DNA from: Planctomycetaceae bacterium
GTDB lineage: Bacteria; Planctomycetota; Planctomycetia; Planctomycetales; Planctomycetaceae
Direction of reading: 5' to 3'
Assembly (NCBI GenBank): GCA_041398825.1
Contig: JAWKTX010000008.1
Span: 310,001-374,000 of the forward strand
DNA length: 64,000 nt
A program made the position numbers and the translations under genes. Below are positions 17,993 through 27,407 of this stretch, one piece after another (within the stretch, counting starts at the first letter, position 1; each line of letters starts with the position of its first letter). The notes under the pieces were generated by a model that saw nothing but the letters and a program-made list of their open reading frames with translations, ran no database searches and was not told where the DNA came from.

Positions 17993-19783
17993 ATGCGATC
18001 TCTGGTGACCGTCCTTCTTGTTCTGCTCTGCGGGCACGGAAATCGCACCCTCGTTTCGCCGCCAGCTTCTGCCTCGGAATCTTTGGTCGATGCGAATTCC
18101 GCACGCCTTCAAACGCTTTTTCGAAGCGAATGGGAACGCGTCCTGAAGGAACACCCGGACTATGCTTCGGAGCTCGGTGATCGTCGGTACAACACGCGAT
18201 GGCCGGATGTTTCTTTACCGGCCATGCAGGCCGCTGATCGGGCGTCCGCGGAAGCTCTGACCGAACTTCGATCCATCAATTTCGAAAGCCTGAACGCCTT
18301 AGATCGGCTTAACTACCGTTTATTTCAGCGGCAATATGAAACCGAAATTGCCGAGCGGAAGTATCGTTTGTATCTCATGCCCCTCAGCCAGCGAGGGGGC
18401 ATCCAGGATCAGAATCGACTGACTGACCTTTTGAAGTTCGAAACCATCCGTGACTACGAGGACTGGATTGCCAGGCTGAATGCGTTTCCGGCGTATCTGG
18501 CACAAACCATGGCGTTGATGGGGCAGGGAATTCGCGAAGGGATGCTGCATCCGAAAGTCGTCATGCAACGCGTGCCGAATCAGATTCGCAAACAGATTGT
18601 CAGCCAACCGCAGGACAGCCTCTTTTTCAAGCCATTCCGGAGTTTTGTTGTCGAGCTTACAGACGCGCAAAAACAACGACTCCGCACACAGGCTGCCACA
18701 GCAATTCAGGAACGAGTCATCCCGTCTTACAGGGCATTCCTGGAGTTCTTCGAACAGCAATATCTGCCGGCCAGCTACGATCACGCGGGATGCTGGCAGA
18801 GGCCCAACGGCCAGGAGATGTACCGACATCTGGCGAAGCGATATACAACCACGGATCTCACTCCGCAGCAGATTCACGAAATCGGTCTCTGTGAAGTCGC
18901 TCGCATTCGGAAGCAAATGGAAGTCATTCAGAAGCAGGTGGCATTTGAGGGTTCGTTCCGGGAATTTCTGACTTACCTGAGAACAGACAGGCAGTTTTAC
19001 TATTCGACGCCTGATGAACTGTTGGCCGCGTATCGTGAGTGCTGCAATCGCATCGACCCTCAACTACCACAGCTGTTCATTCACCTGCCTCAAACCGGAT
19101 ACCAGATTGTTCCCGTTCCGACTCAGATGGCTGCCGATACGACAACCGCTTACTATCAACCTCCATCTTACGATGGTCGTCGTCCGGGGACTTACTATGT
19201 GAATCTCTATCGTATTGAGACCCGGCCAAAATTTGAAATTGAAGCGTTATCCCTGCATGAATCTGTCCCCGGACATCACCTGCAAACAGCATTGGCGATG
19301 GAAGTGAAGAGTATGCCCAATTTTCGGCGATATGGCGGGCAGACGGCATTCATCGAAGGATGGGCTCTTTACAGCGAGAAGCTCGGTGAAGAAATGGGCT
19401 TCTATCAGGATCCCTATTCACGATTCGGGCAATTGACCTATGAAATGTGGCGCGCCGTACGGCTGGTTGTAGATACCGGGATGCACAGCCTGAAATGGTC
19501 ACGGCAGCAGGCGATCGATTTTTTCGCGGCCAACACCGCCAAAAGCCTGCTGGACATCGAGAACGAAGTGGACCGGTACATTGCGTGGCCCGGTCAGGCG
19601 TTGGCCTATAAAATTGGAGAGCTTCGTTTCACTGAGCTCCGAAAACGGTCAGAAGCAACCTTGGGAGATCACTTTGATGTCAGAGAATTTCATGACATCG
19701 TGCTGCGCAATGGTGCAGTGCCGCTGGATATCCTTGAAGAACAAGTCGATGCATGGCTTGCCGAAAAGGCGACCACTGAATGA
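17993..19783 (+). CDS. DUF885-family secreted metallopeptidase-like protein
   Basis: 596 residues from ATG 17993, which places a signal peptide (MRSLVTVLLVLLCG) at the very N-terminus; a GTG at 17942 would add 17 residues. Central 'ALSLHESVPGHHLQ' gives the HExxxH-type metal motif of DUF885 (HESxPGHH), followed by 'EGWALYSEKLGEEMG', whose Glu is the likely third ligand, and 'WPGQALAYKIGELR', all diagnostic for this family. These proteins resemble oligopeptidases of the M3/thermolysin-like fold and are thought to be secreted zinc peptidases. Substrate unknown. No close codirectional partner. Confidence 0.85.
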   Translation: MRSLVTVLLVLLCGHGNRTLVSPPASASESLVDANSARLQTLFRSEWERVLKEHPDYASELGDRRYNTRWPDVSLPAMQAADRASAEALTELRSINFESLNALDRLNYRLFQRQYETEIAERKYRLYLMPLSQRGGIQDQNRLTDLLKFETIRDYEDWIARLNAFPAYLAQTMALMGQGIREGMLHPKVVMQRVPNQIRKQIVSQPQDSLFFKPFRSFVVELTDAQKQRLRTQAATAIQERVIPSYRAFLEFFEQQYLPASYDHAGCWQRPNGQEMYRHLAKRYTTTDLTPQQIHEIGLCEVARIRKQMEVIQKQVAFEGSFREFLTYLRTDRQFYYSTPDELLAAYRECCNRIDPQLPQLFIHLPQTGYQIVPVPTQMAADTTTAYYQPPSYDGRRPGTYYVNLYRIETRPKFEIEALSLHESVPGHHLQTALAMEVKSMPNFRRYGGQTAFIEGWALYSEKLGEEMGFYQDPYSRFGQLTYEMWRAVRLVVDTGMHSLKWSRQQAIDFFAANTAKSLLDIENEVDRYIAWPGQALAYKIGELRFTELRKRSEATLGDHFDVREFHDIVLRNGAVPLDILEEQVDAWLAEKATTE

Positions 19784-19804
19784 ATGTTGACTCTACCTGT
19801 CGTG

Positions 19805-19831
19805 CTGGCCGGTGTATTGTACTGGCCGGTG
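19805..19831. repeat. 10-bp direct repeat 3' of the DUF885 gene
   Basis: CTGGCCGGTG at 19805-19814 and 19822-19831, offset 17 bases, 22 bases after the stop codon. Confidence 0.6.
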
Positions 19832-19832
19832 C

Positions 19833-19856
19833 GCCGTGGTTTGATTTCACCACGGC
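19833..19856. terminator. Hairpin between convergent genes
   Basis: GCCGTGGT (19833-19840) and ACCACGGC (19849-19856) form a perfect 8-bp stem with an 8-base loop between the ends of the DUF885 gene (+) and floA (-). There is no T-run on either side, so termination is a guess. Confidence 0.4.
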
Positions 19857-19881
19857 ACGTTCGGCAGTTGAAGAGTTCGAT

Positions 19882-20922
19882 CTAAGAATCGTGTGTTGCA
19901 GACCTTAAGTTTCCACTGCGATAGGCGTTTGCAATTGCTTCAGGAATGGCGGCTTCAGCCAGCACAACCGCTGCCTGATTTTCCTGCGTGACGGCCTTCA
20001 TTTCCTGTTCCAGGGCAACCGCTGCCGCGCGACGTTCTTCGGCTTTTGCCCGAGCGATACGGACATCCGCTTCGGCCTGGTCCGCCTGCAAACGCGCCCC
20101 CACATTGTCGCCGACATCAATGTCAGCGATATCAATGGAAACGATTGCGTAGGCGGTTTGTGAGTCCAGACCTTTGTTCAGCACAGTTCGGGCGATCAGC
20201 ATTGGGTTCGCCAGAACTTCCTTATGCGTTGCGCACGACCCAATCGCAGAAACAATGCCTTCGCCAACGCGAGCAATGATGGTCTCTTCCGTGGCTCCGC
20301 CGATCAATTGTCCCAGGTTCGTTCGTACAGTCACTCGTGCACGTGCCTTGAGCTGGATCCCATCCTTCGCGACGCCATCCAGAGTGGAACGACCCGTGCG
20401 GCTGACATCCGGGCAATCAATGACCTTCGTGTTGACACTGGTCTGAACAGCCTCCAGAACATTTCGGCCTGCAAGATCGATGGCCGCCGCGGTGTTCCAG
20501 TCGAGGTCAATGTTAGCGCGATGAGCGGCAATTAATGCCCTGACAACCAGCGGTACATTTCCTCCCGCGAGATAGTGCGACTCCATTGCGTTAGTGCTGA
20601 TATCCGTGACGCCGGCCTGAACAGACATGATCCGACAATCGACGATGATGTTGGGATTCACCTTCTTCAGTTTCATGAACACCATTTGCAGTGGATTGAT
20701 GGCGGCTCCCGACATCATTGCCCGAAACCAGAGCGAAAATACCGACGCAAAGACCACCAGAAAGATCAGGCCGATGATGCCCATGATGATGCATGTGCCG
20801 ATGATCGCAATCACCCAGGGATCCATTCCCGGCCCCTGCGCCAGCATCGGATGATGCGGCGGCAGGCTCGAATTCAATGGAAGTCCCGTTGAAGCGAGAA
20901 TGGCTGCCAGCGAAACATTCAT
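19882..20922 (-). CDS. floA: Flotillin-like protein FloA
   Basis: 346 residues. A single strong membrane segment (about 36-62, 'AIIGTCIIMGIIGLIFLVVF') is followed by an SPFH-like domain with 'NIIVDCRIMSVQAGVTDIS' and 'KARARVTVRTNLGQLIGGA', then an Ala/Glu-rich coiled coil ('QADQAEADVRIARAKAEER') and a tail 'GNLRS'. This matches bacterial FloA (YqfA family), slightly longer at the N-terminus than the usual 330 residues. FloA assembles in functional membrane microdomains and affects membrane fluidity and secretion complexes. GAGGGAGAG precedes the ATG at good spacing. Confidence 0.92.
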   Translation of the reverse strand: MNVSLAAILASTGLPLNSSLPPHHPMLAQGPGMDPWVIAIIGTCIIMGIIGLIFLVVFASVFSLWFRAMMSGAAINPLQMVFMKLKKVNPNIIVDCRIMSVQAGVTDISTNAMESHYLAGGNVPLVVRALIAAHRANIDLDWNTAAAIDLAGRNVLEAVQTSVNTKVIDCPDVSRTGRSTLDGVAKDGIQLKARARVTVRTNLGQLIGGATEETIIARVGEGIVSAIGSCATHKEVLANPMLIARTVLNKGLDSQTAYAIVSIDIADIDVGDNVGARLQADQAEADVRIARAKAEERRAAAVALEQEMKAVTQENQAAVVLAEAAIPEAIANAYRSGNLRSATHDS

Positions 20923-21302
20923 CGATTACTCTCCCTCATCTGCAGTCTGCCAGAGGCAGACGCAAGAATTTCCGAATGAAAACGAATCCAAAGATTCTAC
21001 AACAGCACCATGGATTTCCGGGCGTGAGTGTAGCCCGCCGCCCGCCGAATTCCCAACCAGCCAACTGCTGCGAAAACTTTGATTGAGTGAAGCCACCCGC
21101 GGCGCATGGTTCTCAAGTGAATCCAAAGTGAATAGATTTCCCCTGGCCCTGCAGCATCGGTGTGCTGATGCTGAACGCAGGGGGGAGAATTTGGATCACA
21201 GATTCTGCTGCCACCATCAATTCTGCGTGGCGCAAAGGACTTTGTATCCAAAATATTTGCTGGTGTTTATTCGTAAGTGGTTATTTTAGAAGGACTTCCG
21301 TC
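20923..21302. other. Divergent intergenic region floA / ridA-like
   Basis: 380 bases that should contain the floA and RidA promoters. The plus-strand frame upstream of 21303 is open but shows no homology. Nothing else recognised. Confidence 0.4.
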
Positions 21303-21764
21303 ATGGGTGTCGAATCCCGGCTCGAAGAATTAGGCATCACGCTTCCAGCACCACCACCGCCCGGGGGAGTTTACACGCCGGTTGTTGTTGTGGATCGGAT
21401 GGCTTACGTCTCCGGACAGGTGCCTTACGGACCGGATGGAAAACTGCTTTCAGGTCGAGTTGGTTCGGAGATCACAGAAGAAGAAGGCGTTGCTGCCGCT
21501 CGAGTCGTGGCATTGACAATGCTGGCCACTATCAAGGCTTCTCTGGGCAGTCTGGACCGTGTGAAGCGTGTCGTCAAAGTGTTCGGAATGGTCAATTGCT
21601 CGCCGGATTTTCAGCATCATCCACAAGTGATGAATGGGTTCAGCAACACCATGGTGGAAGTCTTTGGCGAGGCTGGCAAGGCTGCCCGCAGCGCTGTCGG
21701 TATGGGATCACTACCGTTTAACGTGCCTGTGGAAGTCGAGGCAATTGTGGAACTGCATGAATAG
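21303..21764 (+). CDS. RidA/YjgF/UK114-family protein
   Basis: 153 residues from ATG 21303, preceded by AGAAGGA at good spacing; an open frame extends upstream to 21162 but without homology. 'VVVDRMAYVSGQVPYGPDG' is the family entry motif, 'DRVKRVVKVFGMV' the central strand and 'ARSAVGMGSLPFNVPVEVEAIVEL' the C-terminal motif with the conserved Arg that binds the 2-aminoacrylate/imine substrate. Members of this longer COG0251 subgroup are cytosolic trimers that hydrolyse enamines/imines from PLP enzymes. The ATPase gene follows after about 150 bases on the same strand. Confidence 0.88.
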   Translation: MGVESRLEELGITLPAPPPPGGVYTPVVVVDRMAYVSGQVPYGPDGKLLSGRVGSEITEEEGVAAARVVALTMLATIKASLGSLDRVKRVVKVFGMVNCSPDFQHHPQVMNGFSNTMVEVFGEAGKAARSAVGMGSLPFNVPVEVEAIVELHE

Positions 21765-21916
21765 TTTGCTGCAGGTGCCTGTTTTTCAGGGACTCGGCGT
21801 CCGAAGAATCAGACTAACGGACTGGGGGAACTGCTCAGGCTGTTGAAAGACGCCGGGTTGCAGCAACCAGCTGCAGTGACACTATGGGACGAGACAGGGT
21901 TGAGAGCGAAGATATT

Positions 21917-22813
21917 ATGGCGACAGAAACCAAAGCGACTGGCAGGCAGAGTACCGGTGTTCCGCGACTGGACGCCGCGCTCGGGGGCGGCTTGATTCCA
22001 GGCACGCTGACGGTCGTGATGGGGGCCACAGGCATCGGCAAAACACAACTGGGGGTGAGCTATGCGAATGCCGGTGCTGCGCAGGAAGGTGAGCGAGGCA
22101 TCCTGTTTGATTTAACCACGCGAGGTGACTCACAGAATCAGCCGGAATACGCCCGTCGGCTGTTCGACTGGAAGATGACGATTCGTCAGCTCGCCGACCG
22201 AATTGATCCGGCGGTTGTCTGGGATCGCGATGCCATTCGTTCCGACTATCTTCACGTGTTTCATCGTGGCGGACGGCGGGTGACAATCACGGATATGCAG
22301 CCTGAAGAGTGGCAGGAGTTCAAAGCAGATTTGATGCGTCGGCTGGATCAGACGATTGCATTTTTCTACGGCAATTTTGTCCATGGAGTTCGTCGATGTG
22401 TGATTGATGGTGTTGAACCCACCGAACGGGACGCTGAATCGTTTCAGTTTCATTTGTTCGATTACATCTACCATCAGGTGCTGCGGAAAGAGCACGACTG
22501 GCTGGCGCGTGATTTATTTCGCGTTCATTTTCGTTCGCAGCAGGAACTCGTGCAAAAACACGCTTACGATTACCAATCCGTTGGAGGAATGCTGCTGTAT
22601 ACAAGCCATGAGGTCATGCTGGATGATCTCATCAGCCGCCCCATTCAATCCGGCGACGTTCTTTCCAATGCGAATACCATTATCCTGATGGGGAAAACTC
22701 GAAACGGCAATCAAATGGGCCGTGCGATGTATGTGGCAAAACATCGCGGCAGCGCATGCGAGGAACAAATCATGCCTTATCGAATCACTGAAACGGGCTT
22801 TGAGCTTGAGTGA
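21917..22813 (+). CDS. KaiC/RecA-like P-loop ATPase
   Basis: 298 residues from ATG 21917; an ATG at 21884 would add 11 residues. 'STGVPRLDAALGGGLIPGTLT' is the entry of the KaiC/RadA type RecA fold and 'GATGIGKT' (36-43) is Walker A. 'RRCVIDGVEPTER' supplies the Walker B strand ending in Asp. 'LLYTSHEVM' and 'NTIILMGKTRNGN' fill the sensor strands. One RecA domain only; there is no second KaiC domain, Cys cluster or Lon-like part. It probably works as a regulatory ATPase or circadian-like switch relative, but no function can be named. Confidence 0.75.
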   Translation: MATETKATGRQSTGVPRLDAALGGGLIPGTLTVVMGATGIGKTQLGVSYANAGAAQEGERGILFDLTTRGDSQNQPEYARRLFDWKMTIRQLADRIDPAVVWDRDAIRSDYLHVFHRGGRRVTITDMQPEEWQEFKADLMRRLDQTIAFFYGNFVHGVRRCVIDGVEPTERDAESFQFHLFDYIYHQVLRKEHDWLARDLFRVHFRSQQELVQKHAYDYQSVGGMLLYTSHEVMLDDLISRPIQSGDVLSNANTIILMGKTRNGNQMGRAMYVAKHRGSACEEQIMPYRITETGFELE

Positions 22814-22964
22814 TATCTGTGATACGGCCCGATGCGGTTCAGACGCCTTTGTCATCGCTGAATGCGAGTGCTGAATTGCCTGCTGCCCCATTCCGTGTTC
22901 CCAGCCGAGGCTGCTGTGTCGCTTACGCAATGTCGCCTACTTTGACCTTATGAAAGATTGATCG

Positions 22965-23729
22965 ATGTCCGGACAGTTACGCCCTTCGGTTTGTGTTGAT
23001 GCCGTTTTTGAAGGACGACCAATTGATCAGGCTGTTCGGTCAGTCAGTGGCTGCGGCATTCCCGCATTTGAGTTCTGGGGATGGTGGGATAAGGACCTTG
23101 AACAGCTGAATCGGATTCGGCAGCAAAACGGCATGCAGATTTCTGCATGCTGCACGCATTTCATCTCGTTGGTCGATCCAATGAAACGTGCGCAGTACCT
23201 GCAGGGGCTCGAACAGACGATCGATGCGGCGAAATCGATCGGGTGCAAAACCATTATTTCGCAGGTCGGCGATTTTCGCCCGGAGGCCGGACGCGATGAA
23301 CAGCATCGGTCACTGGTGGATGGGCTGAAGGCGGCAGCGCCTCTTTTGCACCGAGCCGGAATCACTCTGGTTTTTGAGCCGCTGAATGAACTGGTTGACC
23401 ACGCCGGTTATTATCTGGTCCGCAGCGACGAAGCGTTTCAGATTGTGGACGAAGTCGGCAGCGAATATGTGAAGGTCGTCTTCGACATCTATCATCAGCA
23501 GATCAGCGAAGGTCATGTGATCCACAACATCACTTCGAACATCCATCGCATCGGGCATTTTCACGCAGCCGGTAATCCCGGCCGGCACGAATTGACGAAG
23601 GGCGAACTGAACTATCAAGCCATCTTTGATGCCATTCAGAAGACGTCGTACGACGGGTATGTCGGACTTGAGTACTGGCCGGTCGATGCACCAGAAACGG
23701 GACTCAGAGAAGTCGCGTCGTGGTTCTGA
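22965..23729 (+). CDS. Hydroxypyruvate isomerase-like TIM-barrel protein
   Basis: 254 residues. A xylose-isomerase-like TIM barrel: 'IPAFEFWGWWDKD' near the N-terminus, 'LVFEPLNELVDHAGYYL' with the metal-binding Glu, 'VKVVFDIYHQQISEG' with the Asp and His, 'IGHFHAAGNPGRHEL' and 'YVGLEYWP' with the last Glu. These match hydroxypyruvate isomerase (Hyi) family members, which interconvert hydroxypyruvate and tartronate semialdehyde in glyoxylate metabolism, though many relatives act on other ketoses. Lone gene on the plus strand, 151 bases after the KaiC-like gene. Confidence 0.82.
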   Translation: MSGQLRPSVCVDAVFEGRPIDQAVRSVSGCGIPAFEFWGWWDKDLEQLNRIRQQNGMQISACCTHFISLVDPMKRAQYLQGLEQTIDAAKSIGCKTIISQVGDFRPEAGRDEQHRSLVDGLKAAAPLLHRAGITLVFEPLNELVDHAGYYLVRSDEAFQIVDEVGSEYVKVVFDIYHQQISEGHVIHNITSNIHRIGHFHAAGNPGRHELTKGELNYQAIFDAIQKTSYDGYVGLEYWPVDAPETGLREVASWF

Positions 23730-23873
23730 CGTCGACAACGGCCCGGTGAAAGTGACAGGGCTCGCGGCTGATTCAGGATTGCTCGGCGGCTTAATTTCCT
23801 TGCTTTCAATGCAGTCTTTGGGGGGCCAGATCTTCTGGTGCCGCAGAGTTGTCCAGGATGACGCTTTCGCGGG

Positions 23874-25094
23874 TCAGATTCCGTGATGGGATTCGGAACG
23901 GTTCAGTTCATTTAAGAAATTGCAGATGGCTCCGGGCAGTGGCAGAAGTTGTTCCGGCCCGGGCTCTGATTCAATAAGTGTCTGCAGAAGCCATCGCTGC
24001 ACCCTTGCAATTCCATCACCGGTAACGGCGGACACGGACAGAACGTCTTTGAAGCCGAAGGTTTCGAACGCGGGGGGACTCGACGGGAGGTCATTCTTCG
24101 TCAGCAACAAGGCCGTTGGCACGGGAGCGTCTTCAGACTGTACCAGGGCAGTGAGGGATGGTTCCAGCGGCTCACCAGTGGATGCATCATGCAGCAGAAG
24201 GATTGCATCACATGTTGCTGTGCCTGCAATTGCATTCCGGATTCCTGTCCGTTCAATTTCATCGACCGTGTGTTCACGCAGTCCGGCAGAATCCACGAAC
24301 TCAAATGGCCAGCCGTCAAGTACTGTTCGTACGTCGATTAAGTCACGCGTTGTTCCGGGCTGTTCTGAAACAATGGTTCGATCGTACCCCACAATGGCAT
24401 TGACCATGCTGGACTTGCCGGCGTTGGGTCTGCCGAGGACCAGCACACGGTAAGGAACGATCAGATGGCGAGCAAACGACTGCCACCGCAACGTTTCCTT
24501 CAGACTTTCGAATGGATTGAAATCGCTGGTGGAGGGAGGATCAGCTTTTCGACGATGAATGGCGTTTGCGATTCTTTCGAACCAGGCAGCCAAACCTGAT
24601 TGTGCTTCGCCGTTTGCCACGCGGTGCGCCTGCGAGAGCACAAATCCTGCCGTACGGAGGGTTTCTGTCTGCCGCAGAACCCGCTGGATCTCAGCTTCGA
24701 TCAGGTTCTTGAGGACGTCAAACGAAGATTGATCGCAGGCTGAAAAAAAACAGTCTCGCAACTGATCGGTAGATAGTGGCAACTCCTCCAGAACGGTAAT
24801 TCCGCTGGCCACCAGATCGGACTGAATGGCATCAACAGCAGCAGGACCTCCATGGCAATGGACTTCACACGTCAGCGGCGACAAACGGCAGACAACGATG
24901 TCTTCGTGGCCCCATTGCCCGTAGAGAATTCGACCGGGTGAAGCATCGCGGAAGTCAACAGACGATCGACAACGAAATGACCGCTCGACCAGTGCGACGA
25001 GTTCATCCGGGCGTTCCGCCGTGACCCGCAGGACAGCAACCGCTCCGCGAGTCGCCGCGGTCAGCAGTTCGACAGTTCCGTTGATCTTCCGCAT
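23874..25094 (-). CDS. MnmE/TrmE-like GTPase lacking the C-terminal Cys motif
   Basis: 406 residues, shorter than the 450-460 usual for MnmE. The N-terminal TrmE-N domain is present in divergent form ('TRGAVAVLRVT', 'CEVHCHGGPAAV'). A G domain follows: G1 GRPNAGKS (221-228), TTRD, G3 DSAG (268-271), G4 TKND (332-335). The protein ends 'CNFLNELNRSESHHGI' rather than with the FCIGK-type C-terminal motif whose Cys is required for tRNA U34 modification with MnmG. So it is a paralogue with GTPase features but probably not the tRNA-modifying activity. Its ATG lies 36 bases after the parA stop, so the pair is likely cotranscribed. Confidence 0.82.
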   Translation of the reverse strand: MRKINGTVELLTAATRGAVAVLRVTAERPDELVALVERSFRCRSSVDFRDASPGRILYGQWGHEDIVVCRLSPLTCEVHCHGGPAAVDAIQSDLVASGITVLEELPLSTDQLRDCFFSACDQSSFDVLKNLIEAEIQRVLRQTETLRTAGFVLSQAHRVANGEAQSGLAAWFERIANAIHRRKADPPSTSDFNPFESLKETLRWQSFARHLIVPYRVLVLGRPNAGKSSMVNAIVGYDRTIVSEQPGTTRDLIDVRTVLDGWPFEFVDSAGLREHTVDEIERTGIRNAIAGTATCDAILLLHDASTGEPLEPSLTALVQSEDAPVPTALLLTKNDLPSSPPAFETFGFKDVLSVSAVTGDGIARVQRWLLQTLIESEPGPEQLLPLPGAICNFLNELNRSESHHGI

Positions 25095-25130
25095 GATTGC
25101 CTGCGTGACTTGATTGCCTTCGTGAAAGGA

Positions 25131-25997
25131 TCAGGCGGCTTTGGAATCCGGTAACACCTGCGCGGTTGCGCTGGATGCGGGTGGCTGAGCTGTGTCGCTG
25201 GCAGATTCTTCCATCGCCAGCACTTCTTTGCCCAGCCCCTCGTAGTCAGTCGCTCCGGGACAAGCCGGAGCGTAGTCGAAAATTGACTGTCCGAAGCTTG
25301 GGGCTTCCGCCAGCTTGATGTTTCGGCGGATGCGAGTGCGGAAAATGCGTGCCGCGGCCCAGGGCGCGTCACCATCGCTGGATTTCAGGAAGTGCTTCAG
25401 GTCTTCCGTGACATCGGCGGCCAGACGCGTACCGGATTCGTAAAGGCACATCATCACACCGGTGACTCGCAGCTCGCGATTCAATCGACGACGTACCAGA
25501 GCAGTGGTTTCGAAGAGTTTTGACAGACCCTGCAAGGCAAAGAAGTGGGGTTGCAGGGGGATAAAGACTTCACCAACGGCAGACAGTGCGTTGATGGTGA
25601 GCACACCCAGTGATGGTGGGCAGTCCATGATGACGTAGTCGAAGCGATTCTGTTCTTTCCAGTGCTGCATGGCATTGCGCAGAATGAACTCGCGTCCCTG
25701 CATGCCAGCAAGCTCAACTTCAGTGGCGGCAAGGTCAATATTCGAAGGAACGACCGAAAGGTTTTCAGCCACCAGCTGCCGGGCGTCGTCGAGTGTCGTC
25801 TGCTGCGAAAAGACATCGTAGACAGTGGTCATTTCCGGGCCGGCTTCGATACCCAAATGAAAGGACGCGTGTCCCTGAGGGTCGAGGTCGATCACGCAGA
25901 CCTTGCGTCCCTGTCGAGCCAGTGAAGCTGCCAGGTTTACGCTGGAAGTCGTCTTGCCAACGCCTCCCTTTTGATTCATCACAGCAATACTTCGCAT
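25131..25997 (-). CDS. parA: ParA/Soj-family chromosome-partitioning ATPase
   Basis: 288 residues. 'NQKGGVGKTTSSVNLA' is the deviant Walker A with the signature Lys, 'VCVIDLDPQGHAS' Walker A', and 'YVIMDCPPSLGVLTINAL' Walker B of ParA/Soj. The protein ends in a 35-residue Ala/Ser/Pro-rich tail. ParA normally moves ParB-parS complexes for chromosome segregation; no parB is adjacent, only the MnmE-like GTPase gene. In many bacteria mnmE, mnmG, rsmG, parA and parB sit together near oriC, so the pairing here may be a relic of that cluster. It could alternatively be an orphan ParA for other cargo positioning. Confidence 0.88.
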   Translation of the reverse strand: MRSIAVMNQKGGVGKTTSSVNLAASLARQGRKVCVIDLDPQGHASFHLGIEAGPEMTTVYDVFSQQTTLDDARQLVAENLSVVPSNIDLAATEVELAGMQGREFILRNAMQHWKEQNRFDYVIMDCPPSLGVLTINALSAVGEVFIPLQPHFFALQGLSKLFETTALVRRRLNRELRVTGVMMCLYESGTRLAADVTEDLKHFLKSSDGDAPWAAARIFRTRIRRNIKLAEAPSFGQSIFDYAPACPGATDYEGLGKEVLAMEESASDTAQPPASSATAQVLPDSKAA

Positions 25998-26456
25998 TGT
26001 TTCTTCATCCTGTCGAACAGATTACGGCAACAAGAACTGTTGCGGAGGCTTGTCGAGCACTGCAGTTTTCGAACACGGCGGTTTTCGAGCTGATTGGCGA
26101 TGTTTCTGCGGGAGTCAGTGAACTATTGACACGGGCTGTTCACTGACCGATTTTTCCCGATGGCCGGCAGCCCTTTCGATGGGGTTGGAATCCTGGGGGC
26201 GCCGAGTCTATTCGGATGGCGATGGCACTGACATAGCAGTCCGCTGCGTCACCAGGCAAATCCAGTCGCCAGGATGAATCCCCCGTGACACTCTGGCAGA
26301 ATTCGCAGATCGGTCACTTCATTTCCCGCTTTCTCTGAATCCGCCGGGCTCCTTCATCCCGCAGTCTGCCCATGCTATGCTTCGCTCTGCTTGATCGTAT
26401 TTGAAGATTGAGATTGTCCGTTTTCTTCGCGTCAGACGCAAAAGCAGTGATTTTCG
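25998..26456. other. Divergent intergenic region parA / pyrD
   Basis: 459 bases that must carry promoters for parA and pyrD. Contains an imperfect local repetition of the string GTTTTCGA (around 26063-26090). No RNA, credible open frame or consensus promoter recognised. Confidence 0.4.
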
Positions 26457-27392
26457 ATGAGTCTACAAGCAGCGCCATCGCTGGCTGTCACGCTGAATCG
26501 CCTTCAGTTCAGGAATCCGGTCCTGGTCGCCTCCGGTACGTTCGGCTACGCGAAGGAAATGGCGGCATTCGTCAATTTTTCAGAACTCGGCGGCATCATC
26601 CCCAAGACGGTGACGCCGCAACCGCGCCCGGGCAATCCACCGCCTCGCACCGTTGAAACTGCCAGTGGACTTTTGAATTCCATTGGACTGGATAATGACG
26701 GATTCGACCAGTTTCTCATCGAAAAACTGCCATATCTGAAAAGCCTGGGCACCGGCATCATTGTGAATGTTGCCGCAAAGACTCAGGATGAATTTCAGAC
26801 GATGGCAGAGAAGCTCAATGATCAGCAGGGGGTTGCTGGTGTTGAATTGAACATCTCATGCCCCAATGTTTCGGGGGGCGTTGATTTCGGGACGGACCCC
26901 AGACTGGCTTCGGAGGTTGTGGGAGCGTTTCGAAAAGCCTGCCGATTGCCGATCATTGCGAAACTAACCCCCAATGTCACAAGTGTTGTGCCGATTGCTC
27001 AGGCCGTTGCCGATGCAGGTGCTGATGCTGTGACACTTGTGAATACTTTTCAGGGAATGGCGATCGACTGGAAACGCCGCAAACCCATTCTGGGGAATGT
27101 GCTTGGCGGATTAAGCGGCCCGGCGATCAAACCGCTGGCACTACGAATCGTCTGGCAGGTATCACAACAGGTGAATATTCCGATCATTGGTGTTGGCGGT
27201 ATTCAGTGTATCGACGACGTCATGGAATTCTTACTGGCCGGCGCATCTGCCGTTCAGATCGGAACGGCAAGCTTCTACAATCCGGGGATTGCCTGCCAGA
27301 TTGTTCAACAGTTGCCCGATGCCCTGAACCAGCTGGGTGCGAAGAGCGTCGCAGATATCACAGGGACACTCCAGATTGCTGACAGAACTTAG
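26457..27392 (+). CDS. pyrD: Dihydroorotate dehydrogenase, class 1B type
   Basis: 311 residues. 'FRNPVLVASGTFGYAKE' starts the barrel, 'GVELNISCPNVSGG' contains the catalytic-loop Cys of class 1 enzymes, 'IIAKLTPNV' has the FMN-contact Lys, and 'IPIIGVGGIQCIDDVMEFLLAGASAVQIGTA' is the phosphate-binding end. Length and Cys rather than Ser base place it in class 1B, which takes electrons to NAD through PyrK. No pyrK is adjacent. Function: fourth step of pyrimidine synthesis, dihydroorotate to orotate, cytosolic. trpS follows on the same strand after 91 bases. Confidence 0.95.
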   Translation: MSLQAAPSLAVTLNRLQFRNPVLVASGTFGYAKEMAAFVNFSELGGIIPKTVTPQPRPGNPPPRTVETASGLLNSIGLDNDGFDQFLIEKLPYLKSLGTGIIVNVAAKTQDEFQTMAEKLNDQQGVAGVELNISCPNVSGGVDFGTDPRLASEVVGAFRKACRLPIIAKLTPNVTSVVPIAQAVADAGADAVTLVNTFQGMAIDWKRRKPILGNVLGGLSGPAIKPLALRIVWQVSQQVNIPIIGVGGIQCIDDVMEFLLAGASAVQIGTASFYNPGIACQIVQQLPDALNQLGAKSVADITGTLQIADRT

Positions 27393-27407
27393 TCGAGAAG
27401 AAAAGTC

